Origin: Setophaga petechia
Lineage: Eukaryota; Chordata; Aves; Passeriformes; Parulidae
Assembly: GCA_024362935.1 (NCBI GenBank)
Contig: JANCRA010000030.1
Span: forward strand, 9,840,096 to 9,904,095
DNA length: 64,000 nucleotides
Direction of reading: 5' to 3'
Shown here: positions 39,001-64,000 of the stretch, piece by piece
How the letters are laid out: the number at the start of each line of letters is the position of its first letter
How positions within the stretch are numbered: the first letter of the stretch is position 1
Translations under genes and position numbers: made by a program
Notes under the pieces: generated by a model
The model's input: only the letters and a program-made list of their open reading frames with translations
Database searches by the model: none
Told to the model about the DNA's origin: nothing

Positions 39001-41868
39001 ATGGCAGCTCTGCAAAGTCCCTTCTATGGAGATAAAATGAACCTGTTTTCTCTTTGCCAAAAAATAGAGCAATGTGACTACCCACCTCTTCCAGCTGAAC
39101 ATTATTCTGAAAAGGTAAATTGGGAGTGTGGTTGCAGGGGAGTGGGGAGGTGCAGTGAAGTTTCTCCAGGCACAGGGAAAGGGAATCCAGGAGGAGAACC
39201 CCCCACATCTAGGGAAGAACAGGGGATGGCCAGTGGGTCCTGGGTACTTGGCTGAGCAAATTACTTATGCGCTGTCTGAATACTGACAAGCTAAATCAAG
39301 ACAAAAAAGATTCCTTAATGTGGGGAATATTGTGAAACTCAAAGTCTATGGTGCTGGCAGTGAGCTGTGGGAAAGCCCTCTCCTTGTTTCCTTTCCCATG
39401 AAACATTTCATAAAAGAGCACTGCTATGTTTGTTTATGTTTGTTTATGAATTCTTCAGTGTGTGACAAAGCGAGGAAGGATTAATTTTAAGACAAAAATT
39501 TAGTTTAATGCAATAAGGCCTGTACAGCAGCTGTCCAGGTTTGTGTGTCTGGACATGAGGGATGAACCAGTGCACAGAACCAGAGTCCCAGTTCCTGCTG
39601 GCCCAGCTGCAGACACGTGTGCTGGGTTTCCTCAGGGCCCCTTGAGATGAGCTTGACTTTTTTCTGCCTCACCTAGACAAAGCAGCTGGATTTCCTCAAC
39701 CTCCTCATTTCTTACAGTGCCTTCTATTTGAAAGGAAATGGCTAATGGCATTCTCAGTGTTCACTGTATCCTATGGGGTTTTTCTTTTGTTTCACTCTGC
39801 CTCAGCATCCTGAGGAGGAGGCAGGAAGCCGGGAAGTACCGAGCACAGCCTGGCCTCCACCCTGGGAGGGACCTTGCACCAGCTTCACTTTTTGCTTTGT
39901 TTTTCCTTGCCAAGAAACTCGTGCAAAATCATGCTTTGAGAACTAGGCTGTAGAAGTGAATTTTACCATTTTTTTGCCCCAAGCTCAGTAGCAGCACCCA
40001 GCTCCATGCACCCCTTTGCTGTGCTGCTGCAGCTTGCATTTCAGGAAATGCCTGTTGGCAGCAGGAATTAGTGTAAGTTGACAGATGTGTTTCCTGTCTT
40101 TACAATTACTGTCTGTTTGCTTCCCTCTGGCAGTGCTAAAGAGTGTGTGGAGTGCAGTGATACAGTCGGGGTGAGAAGGATGGCTTAGAGCTCAAAGGCG
40201 CCGGGTCCCAGAGAACTGCAGATGGTTCATGCACTATTAACAGGATGCTGGGGAGGCTGTGCCTGTGGCTGCAGCTCCTCAGCTGCTGCTGGTGCTCACT
40301 GGAACAGCACAAACAGGGAATTAGAACAGGGCTCCAGCACCAACAGCATCCAGTGTGTACTTCCTTGGAACAAGAAAGAGGAATAAGGCAGTGTTTTTTT
40401 AGCTTTAGTTTCCTTTCAGGGATGTTCCTCTCCTCTGTGGCTTTTTGTGCCTCAGCAGTCTACATCCCCCTGTGAGTAACTGCATGCTGCTGGAAGCAGG
40501 AGGAGGAGCTGGGATCCAGCCAGGATTGGTTTTCTATATTGGGAACAGATTTGCTGGTAACTGGAGATGCTGATCCAGGCTCAGCCTGTGGCTCCTGTAG
40601 GGGCTGGTGAATGCTTGTGAGGACAGAGCTGCCCGGGCTGTGTCTCAGTGCTGCAGGCACAGGGGAGCACAGCTCCTGTTTGGACAAATGGCACTGATAG
40701 CACAGGCCCTGGGCAGAGCTCCAGGAGCATTTTCAGTTGTTTGTGGGAGTTTTGTGGTCAGGGCTGATACGTGTTCAGTCTTTGGGCTCTCAGGGTTGTG
40801 AAGGCTGCAATGTCCCTGCCCTGAGCTGGTCAAAGTCACCAGAGAATGGGGCAGGGCCGGGCAGCAGGTCTGGGCTGGGAGCAAGGGCTGGCCTGGCTCT
40901 ATCCAGAGCTGGGATCCTCGGGTGCGTTCGTTAATGCAGCGGAAGCCGCGTGCTCGATGGCTCTATGGCCACGCTGTTAATTACCGGTAAAATAATTGGC
41001 ACCGTGGCTACTGGGAGGATGTGAGAAGATCAGAGGCTCAAGGCTGTTTTTCCTGGTGCCTCAGGGGTACCAGCAGCTTTCAGTGTCTGTATAATTAAAA
41101 GCTACAATCTTTCATGTGCACAATAAAGAGGGCTGGGAGGTGGGGAGACTCCAGCCCTTCTGCATTTTATTTATTAGCCATAATCAATGACGAGTTTCTC
41201 TTCCTCATACAGGTTTTTTAGGAAGCAGCGGGGTCTCATAGCTGTGTCCAGTAGCTCAGGATCCCCAAGTGCTGGTCAGATTCTTCATGCTGAAGGCTGG
41301 AGTTTGGTGCTGGGGGTGGTGCAGGAAGGGCAGCACAACTGCAGTTCCTGAGAACTCTGCTCAGGCTCCCCCTTTCCTCACTTCCCTTTCACTGGCAGGT
41401 CCCTCCTCACCTCCCACCTCAGTCACATCTTGGAAGTGATCTCGGGTTTCCTTCCTTCCTTTCTCTTGTTCTGCTTGTGCCACACTGCCTCCCTCTGTCC
41501 CATGCTCTCCTCAGCCCTGGGTGCACAAGCTGGTCCTCCTTTGGGATGTAAAATATTCTGGGATTGAGGAAGATTTAAGTCTTTAGTGAAGATTTGGTGG
41601 AAAAGATTCTTCCCTGCTCTTTTGGAGGTGGGACACGCAGACAGGAGACAGACCCATGCCTGGGTTCCCCTCTGCTGGCAGGGAGCTCGGGCAGAGGTTC
41701 CCAGAGCCCTCCAGGAGCAGAGGATTCACTCACTGTGCCTGTTGTGCTGTGTTGCAGCTGCGGGAGCTGGTCAGCATGTGCATCTACCCCGACCCAGACC
41801 AGAGGCCTGACATCGGCTACGTGCACCAAATAGCCAAACAAATGCACGTGTGGACCTCGAGCACATGA
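14940..41868 (+). CDS. NEK6: NEK6 mitotic Ser/Thr kinase, nine coding exons, complete (overall span)
   Basis: Joined coding exons: 14940-15032, 22286-22426, 23328-23390, 24462-24572, 27743-27851, 29100-29207, 35544-35638, 39001-39114, 41758-41868. They give 314 residues with no frame break (human NEK6 has 313). Motifs in order: Gly-rich loop GRGQFSEV (53-60), ATP-site lysines K75/K76, Tyr109 (equivalent of the human autoinhibitory Tyr108), HRD at 171-173, DLG at 191-193, activation-loop Ser207 (human Ser206, phosphorylated by NEK9), SPE at 216-218. NEK6 is known to act downstream of NEK9 in mitosis and to phosphorylate the kinesin Eg5 for spindle assembly. The N-terminal tail (1-44) and the C-terminus ending VWTSST separate it from the paralogue NEK7. 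The ATG lies in a strong Kozak context (ACCATGG). Identification is by recognition of the protein, not by database search. Confidence 0.97.
15785..15990. repeat. About 33-bp minisatellite in NEK6 intron 1
   Basis: Five to six imperfect units built on CAGGGATGATCAGGGGTCAG then CAGGGTCCC(T/C)(G/A)(G/A)G. Purine-rich on the plus strand. Confidence 0.85.
16140..16400. promoter_or_regulatory. Homeodomain-motif-rich block, candidate enhancer
   Basis: AT-rich unique sequence with repeated TAAT cores: CAATTAG (16214), TTAATTAC (16223) and TAATTAG (16359-16365), plus TTAATC and TAATAATTG. TAATTA/G is the LIM-homeodomain consensus. Function is not shown. Confidence 0.3.
19837..19864. repeat. AATGAATA microsatellite
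   Basis: Alternating AATG and AATA tetramers, about seven in all, in NEK6 intron 1. They include three sense-strand AATAAA hexamers. Confidence 0.85.
20050..20120. promoter_or_regulatory. Octamer plus TAATTAG element, candidate enhancer core
   Basis: TAATTAG at 20056-20062 and a perfect POU octamer ATGCAAAT at 20085-20092, followed by TTGCATATGTAAAT and a CAGCTG E-box within 40 nt. Confidence 0.3.
21728..21945. repeat. 25-bp minisatellite in NEK6 intron 1
   Basis: Units of 25 bp (GGGCTCCGTGGGGTCCCTCA then GCCCT), about five nearly perfect copies, followed by 16- and 25-bp variants carrying GGTCCCT. It ends about 340 nt before coding exon 2. Confidence 0.92.
22286..22426 (+). CDS. NEK6: NEK6 coding exon 2 (residues 32-78, Gly-rich loop and ATP lysines)
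   Basis: 47 codons, phase 0 at both ends. The acceptor is TTTGACAG and the donor CAG|GTGAGC. The exon encodes the end of the N-terminal tail, then the kinase start [19 protein letters not shown], and ends in VALKKVQ. It carries the nucleotide-binding loop and the paired lysines that anchor ATP; mutation of the human pair abolishes activity. The kinase part is almost identical to human NEK6. The preceding residues [11 protein letters not shown] diverge from the human RHPNTLSFRCS. Confidence 0.97.
22427..23327 (+). other. NEK6 intron 2, 0.9 kb
   Basis: AT-rich in its second half. Nothing recognised beyond the splice signals. Confidence 0.85.
23328..23390 (+). CDS. NEK6: NEK6 coding exon 3 (residues 79-99, alpha-C helix)
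   Basis: 21 codons, phase 0 at both ends: [21 protein letters not shown]. It encodes the alpha-C region whose Glu pairs with the ATP lysine. Flanks are TTTGAAG and AAG|GTAAGA. Human NEK6 has Val and Gly where this copy has Ile and Asp, both mild changes. Confidence 0.96.
23391..24461 (+). other. NEK6 intron 3, 1.1 kb
   Basis: T-rich run just after the donor (23410-23465). No other feature seen. Confidence 0.85.
24462..24572 (+). CDS. NEK6: NEK6 coding exon 4 (residues 100-136, hinge and Tyr109)
   Basis: 37 codons, phase 0. It begins [14 protein letters not shown] and ends GDLSQMIK, and matches human NEK6 throughout. Tyr109 in IIKYL corresponds to the Tyr-down residue that autoinhibits NEK6 and NEK7 until NEK9 binds. 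IVLELADAG is the hinge. Acceptor CTCTGCAG, donor AAG|GTAAGG. Confidence 0.97.
24573..27742 (+). other. NEK6 intron 4, 3.2 kb
   Basis: GC-rich patches (25380-25560, 26880-27240) give meaningless ORFs. The last 300 nt before exon 5 form a separate AT-rich candidate regulatory block. Confidence 0.8.
27440..27742. promoter_or_regulatory. Candidate conserved element abutting NEK6 coding exon 5
   Basis: Unique sequence with GGTAATTAAGG, ATGCTAAT (octamer-like), TTGTTAATTAGCG, two CAGCTG E-boxes and CTAATCAG. Motif density and lack of simple repeats suggest selection, which is untested. Confidence 0.3.
27743..27851 (+). CDS. NEK6: NEK6 coding exon 5 (residues 137-172, start of catalytic loop)
   Basis: 109 nt, phase 0 in and phase 1 out: [20 protein letters not shown] to HSRRVMHR plus the first base of the HRD aspartate. 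The catalytic HRD motif is therefore split by intron 5. Acceptor TCCCACAG, donor GAG|GTAACA. The encoded stretch matches human NEK6. Confidence 0.97.
27852..29099 (+). other. NEK6 intron 5, 1.2 kb
   Basis: Mostly unremarkable. Near its 3' end (28965-29065) a block with TATCAAAG (TCF/LEF type) and CGCGAGCG stands out from its surroundings. Confidence 0.8.
29100..29207 (+). CDS. NEK6: NEK6 coding exon 6 (residues 173-208, DLG and activation loop)
   Basis: 108 nt. It completes catalytic Asp173, then [10 protein letters not shown], the metal-binding DLG (191-193) and the activation loop [14 protein letters not shown]. Ser203 and Ser207 match human Ser202 and Ser206, and Ser207 is the activating site. 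Residue 201 is Lys where human NEK6 has Glu; human NEK7 has Lys there. Donor is TTAG|GTAAGC. Confidence 0.96.
30730..31170. promoter_or_regulatory. Candidate enhancer: octamer block between CpG-rich flanks
   Basis: A perfect octamer ATGCAAAT at 30865-30872, GTAATTAG near 31010, GAATTACC near 31044 and GGTAATGAAAG, with CpG-rich stretches at 30730-30785, 30950-31010 and 31155-31205. AT-rich homeodomain motifs interleaved with short CpG patches are typical of developmental enhancers. Confidence 0.35.
32850..33150. promoter_or_regulatory. Candidate enhancer in NEK6 intron 6
   Basis: Unique sequence with TTGACTAATGGG, GGGCTGATTGCA, CATGACAG (MEIS/TALE core), AAAATTAATGCATCA and TAATGATAGG. Ends about 100 nt before the minisatellite. 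Confidence 0.3.
33247..33643. repeat. 11-bp minisatellite in NEK6 intron 6
   Basis: About 36 units of 11 bp, mostly CACTGCCCTGT and CACAGCCGTGC variants, with CACCGCTGGCA units at both ends. All three plus-strand frames stay open in places because of the composition, so the proteins seen there are artefacts. Confidence 0.92.
35544..35638 (+). CDS. NEK6: NEK6 coding exon 7 (residues 209-240, SPE motif; GC splice donor)
   Basis: 95 nt: [20 protein letters not shown] to LGCLLYE. It holds the P+1 loop, the SPE motif (216-218) and the Asp of SDIWSLG in helix F. The acceptor is TTTTTGCAG. The donor reads GAG|GCAAGT, a GC donor instead of GT. Only this junction keeps the frame and gives the invariant LLYE-MAAL sequence of NEK6 and NEK7. 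Confidence 0.96.
35639..39000 (+). other. NEK6 intron 7, 3.4 kb, GC-AG type
   Basis: Begins GCAAGT and ends TCTCTCCAG. Contains TAAT-rich sequence and a perfect 16-bp palindrome (38114-38129). No coding sequence. Confidence 0.85.
38114..38129. promoter_or_regulatory. Perfect 16-bp palindrome with paired TALE-type cores
   Basis: TACTGTCATGACAGTA equals its own reverse complement. It contains two back-to-back TGACAG cores, as bound by MEIS/TGIF homeodomain proteins. It sits at the end of a unique block (37930-38135) with TCTAATTGGAC and GTGTAATTTT. Confidence 0.4.
39001..39114 (+). CDS. NEK6: NEK6 coding exon 8 (residues 241-278, C-lobe)
   Basis: 38 codons, phase 0: [20 protein letters not shown] to PAEHYSEK. 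It encodes the C-lobe helices after helix [11 protein letters not shown] is the NEK6 form (NEK7 has LYSLCKKIEQ), which helps fix the paralogue. Acceptor TTCTCTCCAG, donor AAG|GTAAAT. Confidence 0.97.
39115..41757 (+). other. NEK6 intron 8, 2.6 kb
   Basis: Mostly unremarkable. The block at 40920-41110 is CpG- and TAAT-bearing. A short TTTATGTTTG tandem lies near 39430. Confidence 0.8.
40920..41110. promoter_or_regulatory. Candidate enhancer in NEK6 intron 8
   Basis: GTGCGTTCGTTAATGCAGCG, then GTTAATTACCGGTAAAATAA with the 10-bp palindrome TTACCGGTAA (40981-40990, Grainyhead-like), CCGTGG and GTATAATTAAAAG. Confidence 0.3.
41758..41868 (+). CDS. NEK6: NEK6 coding exon 9 (residues 279-314 and stop)
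   Basis: 36 codons plus [23 protein letters not shown] to VWTSST. It holds the conserved C-lobe RPDI arginine and ends like human NEK6 (human MHIWMSST, here MHVWTSST). Acceptor GTGTTGCAG. Confidence 0.97.
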   Translation: MRELVSMCIYPDPDQRPDIGYVHQIAKQMHVWTSST

Positions 41869-42744
41869 GCCAGAGCCAGCACAGCTCAGTCTTACTTGAA
41901 TTCTTTTTCTCAGCTGAAAGCGACTGGTGCCAGGTCACACAGGTGGGAGGTTGAGCACTCGCAGCAGAGGCTCCATCATTTGCAGGTTGTTTGACAAGGA
42001 CTCTTACAGGTGGTTGTGCTTTAACGTGAAGATTCTGTGAGGTATTGCAAGTGATTCTTTTTATTTTTTATTTTTAAGGCAAATAATGTTACGGATGTAG
42101 ATCATTTAAGGGTCCTTTCTTAAAACTGTTGTGTGTAATCTAGGATAGCAGCTACTACCGAGGGCTCAGCGTTTGCCAGACCTTCTATCTTAACTGTAAT
42201 GTGAAATATTGAAATAATTCCTTCAGTGAAATCACTTTATACTAATGTAAGGATTACCATAGATTTTGTGTAATTTGTATAACTGCTACTTTGCCTCTTC
42301 TGCAAATGGTTAATAGCAAATTCAGTTTTTACTTGGTATATTTTAAAGCAGCCATTTATGTTTTTATTAATTTCCTCCTCTTCAGACTTAGGAACTGGGA
42401 AGGGTTTGGGGGGGTGGGAAACCTTTTTGTTTCATGATTTCTTTTTTTTTAATTGAAAACTTAAGAGTATTTTGCTGATGCATTTCTCTGTCAGAGATGA
42501 GTTAAACATGAGCCTGGGGAAAAGAAGATAAACATGCCAAGCAAACCCCTACCACGCTTGCTCCTGCTCCTTTCCCTCATTTTTCCCTTTTGGAATGGTT
42601 CTTCACCTCCAGGTTCCTGTTTAAAACCAGTGTTTATCAAAGCCAACTCAGTTTTGGCACAGAGACTTTTACACGTTCAATAGTACATGGGGTACTATCA
42701 GTGGAACTTCAGCAGTGTTTCAAACACTTGGAAAATTTAAAAAA

Positions 42745-42750
42745 AATAAA
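42745..42750 (+). terminator. Possible proximal NEK6 polyadenylation signal
   Basis: AATAAA inside an A-rich run, 877 nt after the stop codon. It might yield a short 3'UTR isoform, but an A-rich context also gives chance hexamers. Confidence 0.35.
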
Positions 42751-43707
42751 TGAAATGCTTTGTGTATGGAATTCTGCATAGGATCAGCCCCTTTTCTCAA
42801 ACTGTGAAAGCTCATTACAGAATGTGAATGTTTATAAAATCTCAACGTGATCTGAAGGAGTCATCGTCTGTAACTGCATGAAAATTGTCAACCAGTAAAT
42901 TCATTCATTGAATCAATGATTTGTTTCCTCGCTGCCAATGGGAACACTCAGCCCCTCAGGACAGCCGTGGATTCACCCTGCAGTGTCTCCATTCCCTGCC
43001 CAGCAGGAGCAGCAGGGCTGTGCTCCAGAGGACCCCTCCAGCCTGGGCTGCTGCCACGTGGGACAGGGCTCGTGCCAATGCACACACTGTGTGAGACACT
43101 TCCAATGCAGCCTGTGCCTGTTTGGGTTTTTTTAAAGAAAGCTTACAATTCTTTAACTTTTTTGAACTAAGATTAGGGTTAGGGGGTTACATACATATAT
43201 ATGCTTTTAGTGGATTTTTTTTAACCTACTTTTCTTTACTTTAAGGAAAACTGCAGTGCCATCTTCAACTACTTCCTGGAAAATTTGGGAATATTTGTAT
43301 AGGGTACCAAGAAAAGCCATTAATTGCTGTGAATATGGTTGGTATCATTAATGGAAGATGCCACTTACTGAGGCTCCTCAGCAGAAAGTTGAGGCTGCTG
43401 CTGTCGGGAGAGATGTGGGAAATTGAAATCAGCAGGAGAATGTCGTGGAGGCACCAAATTGCTCCCACCATTTCCATGCCAACCAGCCTGGTTATTTATA
43501 CCAGCTCTTTTAGCACTTCCCAGAGTTCAGCCTGAACCTCTCTGGTTCCACTGCAGCTTTCCTTGGAGCCATGGCTTCCAGGGAAGCTCAGCTCAAATAT
43601 GAGTATCTGGACAAGTCTGGTCACTTTCTTGCTACATGAAATTTCCTAGTGCTTATAAAGAAATGTATTTCAAAAGGTAATTTTTTGCAACTGTGCCTTT
43701 CTAGATA

Positions 43708-43733
43708 AATAAAAAAATTATTTCCAAAATAAA
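43708..43733 (+). terminator. Paired distal NEK6 polyadenylation signals
   Basis: Two AATAAA hexamers at 43708-43713 and 43728-43733, followed by T-rich then GT-rich sequence. Cleavage is expected near 43745-43755. No later plus-strand hexamer occurs before the convergent PSMB7 end, so this is the best candidate for the main 3' end. Confidence 0.7.
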
Positions 43734-43750
43734 CACCTTTGTTTAAAAAA

Positions 43751-44175
43751 CAAAAAAAAGTCCAGTATTAAAGGTCCAGGTGGAGGTGAATAACAAGACT
43801 TGAAAGGAGGCTGGATCTGCCCTGCATGTAGAGCAAACAGGGAAGCAGTAACAGCACCATCCCCTGATTACCCTGCAGTGAGGTAGGAGAGCAGTGTCTG
43901 CTGGAGGGGGCAAGGGCTCACTGTTTTCTTTCATTCTATTAAATCAAAACGTATCAAATTCGACTTCTGCAGAGCAGTTTTACTCCTGCTGTTTTGTTCC
44001 TGGAGTGGGGTAACAGCAGCTCCTGTTCTGCCCCCAGTGCCAGGTGGTGCCTGGAGGGGAGCACAGCTCTCACCTGCTCATTCCCCTTGGGCTCAGTCCC
44101 AGAGCCCTTCAGGGCTGCTCGAGCCTCACCTGCTCTAAAGGAGGAAGGGAGAAGCACCAGGTACAGACACACAGA
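43751..44175. other. Intergenic gap between convergent NEK6 and PSMB7
   Basis: About 0.4 kb between predicted cleavage sites. No gene, strong hairpin or repeat recognised. The limits depend on the estimated polyadenylation sites. Confidence 0.65.
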
Positions 44176-44191
44176 CAGTGGGCAGAGCCTC

Positions 44192-44197
44192 TTTATT
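44192..44197 (-). terminator. PSMB7 polyadenylation signal
   Basis: AATAAA on the minus strand, 33 nt past the stop codon. It is followed by a GT-rich downstream element (about 44160-44180), so cleavage is expected near 44175. The 3'UTR is then only about 55 nt. Confidence 0.85.
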
Positions 44198-44230
44198 CTG
44201 CACCAGCTGCTCTCTGAGCACCCACCAGGC

Positions 44231-62419
<18,189 letters not shown>

Positions 62420-62660
62420 GTTCCGCCGGGCACGGGGGGGAGGCGCGCGAACGCTTCCGGGGCAGCGAAATGGCGGCGGGGCCGCGCGCTGAGGGGCGGG
62501 GTCTGGCGGGGCCGCGCGCTGAGGGGCGGGGCCTGGTGGGGCGGGGCCTGGTGGGGCGGGGCCTGGTGGGGCGGGGCCTGGTGGGGCGGGGCCTGGTGGG
62601 GCGGGGCCTGGTGGGGCGGGGCCTGGTGGGGCGGGGCCGGGCGGGGCGGGGCATGAAACG
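62420..62660 (-). promoter_or_regulatory. PSMB7: PSMB7 TATA-less CpG-island promoter
   Basis: No TATA box. Seen upstream of the ATG: an ETS/GABP-type CCGGAAG at 62460-62454 (minus strand), a YY1-type AAATGGCGGC at 62468-62477 (plus strand) and an array of GC boxes (GGGGCGGGG) from about 62493 to 62650. The island continues through exon 1, intron 1 and exon 2 to about 61750. This is the usual design of a constitutive proteasome-subunit promoter. The transcription start is not visible; it is likely within about 60 nt of the ATG. Confidence 0.8.
62493..62651. repeat. 15-bp GC-box minisatellite in the PSMB7 promoter
   Basis: About seven to eight near-identical 15-bp units (GGGGCGGGGCCTGGT), preceded by two larger units that carry a CCGCGCGCTGA segment. 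Each unit holds one Sp1/KLF-type GC box. The G-rich strand is plus, the PSMB7 template strand, and could form quadruplexes. Confidence 0.9.
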
Positions 62661-62729
62661 GACCCGAAACGGACCCCAAATCGACCCCAAATCGACCCCA
62701 AATCGACCGCAAGCCGACCCCAAACCGAC
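62659..62729. repeat. 11-bp tandem repeat upstream of PSMB7
   Basis: About six units of the form CGACCCCAAAT, beginning 8 nt after the GC-box array and followed by an AC-rich run. Units differ at one to three bases. Unrelated in sequence to the GC-box repeat. Confidence 0.85.
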
Positions 62730-64000
62730 GTGCTGGCAATGGAATGTGACCAAACAAACAAACAAAAAAACAAACCCCAAACAAAATACCATTTTCAAAG
62801 TTGCAGGAGTTCTGCTTATGTCACTAAAATTAATTTAGTGCTTTCCGAGTAAACTACATCCAGCCTCCAGTTTAACTTTTTGTCCGGTGTCCCGAACCAT
62901 TAAAGGAATGCTCAAATGTATCCACAGAGAACAGAACTTGTGGAACATCTTTTTGCAGAATGTGCAAAAAGCAAGGCAGAGAGTGAGATTTTTCCAAAGT
63001 TCACACACAGTCGCTTTCCAGATATTATAAGTGCCTGAAATTAAAAACCTCATTGATTAAAAAAACAAAGTTCCATTTGTTCCAAACATTAAATATTAAT
63101 TACTTGACACCCTTTCTCTTGCAGGAAAATGAAGCCAGGGTCCCCTGTGTCAAACCAGATCTGCATGTCTGCACTGTCCCTCCTAATTATTGAAAAATTA
63201 CTGTTCTCCATCAGGGTGTTCTCCAGAGGAACAACAAAAATGGGATGAGTGGACAAAGCTACTGGGCCATGCCTACTTTTTCCTCCAATGCTCAAAAATA
63301 CTTGCCAATGGGAGAGAACAAAAATGGGAAGAAATCCAAACCCCAGCCTCTCTCTTGGTTGTGCCAATCTTGCAGGAAAAAGCCACCAGGCCAGGCAAGA
63401 TCACCCTTCAAGTAAACACCCAGAGAACCTGCGCTCAGCATGCTCTTGTCCCCTTCTTTCAGCCCTTGGGTAACTGAAATCCCAAGTTCTTGTGCACCAG
63501 GAAAGCTGGGAAACTGTCTGAGAGACAGAATATCCTGCTGCCAGATGCTCTTTTTTCATTCTAACACAGTTGTTTTTCTCTTCACTTGATAAAGTTAAAA
63601 TAAACAGTCTCTGGGGTGAATTACAGGCATCAAAATTGGATTGGCATGTAAACTGTGGAGCAGTTGGTGGTGGGGAGTCTGGGGAAAAGGAAACAGCAGG
63701 TTTTAGCTAGAGGGGACAACAGCTTTATTTCCCTTTTGGTCCTTGACAACTAAGCAGATGTCCCACAATTATTGTTTTACCTTCCAGAAGCAGAGTGCCT
63801 TCTCCCACCCTCCAGGTACCCAGGGCTGGCCCTTTGCAGATGTGCAGGTGCCTCTCCTCCCTGCTCCAGAGGCACCCTGTGTGCCACCAGCTCCATCTAC
63901 TGCTGGGAAACGCCTGGCTGAGATCACACCCGGCCTTGTCTCGCCCTCAGCTGCCTGGGATGCCTATTTCCAGTGCCATTAGTGGAGATACAACTGACGG
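62730..64000. other. Sequence upstream of PSMB7, no gene recognised
   Basis: AC-rich run at 62750-62790, then unique sequence. A splice-acceptor-like CTCTTGCAG ends at 63124 on the plus strand and could belong to a divergent non-coding transcript, but no donor pair is evident. Open frames near 63090-63480 resemble nothing I know. Confidence 0.5.

Larger units (their letters stand above)
41869..43750 (+). other. NEK6: NEK6 3' untranslated region
   Basis: About 1.9 kb, AT-rich, with T-rich and ATTTA-like tracts around 42050-42450 and no ORF of note. Two closely spaced AATAAA hexamers at its end define the likely main 3' end; another at 42745 could give a shorter mRNA. The end coordinate is estimated from the hexamers. 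A two-unit telomere-like TTAGGG stretch lies at 43173-43184. Confidence 0.75.

Noticed and set aside
14940..41868. Possibility that the kinase is NEK7
   Set aside because: The N-terminal tail, [18 protein letters not shown] and the C-terminus match NEK6. Adjacency to convergent PSMB7 also fits NEK6 synteny.
63089..63480. Open frames of 74-95 residues on both strands near the right edge
   Set aside because: No recognisable domain and overlapping frames on both strands. A CAG acceptor at 63124 has no clear partner.

Overview
The window is nuclear DNA of a vertebrate, most likely a bird. It holds two interrupted vertebrate genes with GT-AG introns, and both proteins are close to their human orthologues. 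It has no recognisable Alu, L1 or other large mammalian repeat, its introns are short, and it carries many GC-rich minisatellites. This fits an avian microchromosome (NEK6 and PSMB7 are neighbours on chicken chromosome 17 and human 9q33.3, from general knowledge). The species assignment is inference.

Layout. Positions 1 to about 14,908 are non-coding and are probably the first, 5'UTR intron of NEK6; GC-rich sequence at the left edge may be the end of its promoter island. NEK6 (+ strand) has nine coding exons from the ATG at 14,940 to the TGA at 41,868. They join in frame to a 314-residue mitotic kinase with every catalytic motif. Its 3'UTR runs to about 43,750. PSMB7 (- strand) converges on it: all eight coding exons are present, from the ATG at 62,419 to the stop at 44,231. 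They join to exactly 277 residues, the length of human PSMB7, the precursor of the trypsin-like beta2 subunit of the proteasome. The two 3' ends lie about 0.4 kb apart. PSMB7 starts in a TATA-less CpG island carrying GC boxes and ETS and YY1 motifs. Positions 62,730 to 64,000 hold nothing recognisable.

The remainder is intronic. It contains at least seven minisatellite arrays, densest around the 5' half of PSMB7. Several of these alternate long and short units or form higher-order units. It also contains an orphan CpG island with a perfect cAMP response element in PSMB7 intron 5, a near-consensus Maf/NRF element in PSMB7 intron 2, and a series of AT-rich, homeodomain-motif-rich blocks that look like distal enhancers. 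In vertebrates NEK6 lies beside the developmental regulator LHX2, so such blocks could be LHX2 enhancers housed in bystander genes; this is inference.

I found no transposon with coding capacity, no RNA gene, no pseudogene and no new multi-gene system. The genes are ordinary. The interest lies in the non-coding architecture and in one GC-AG intron.
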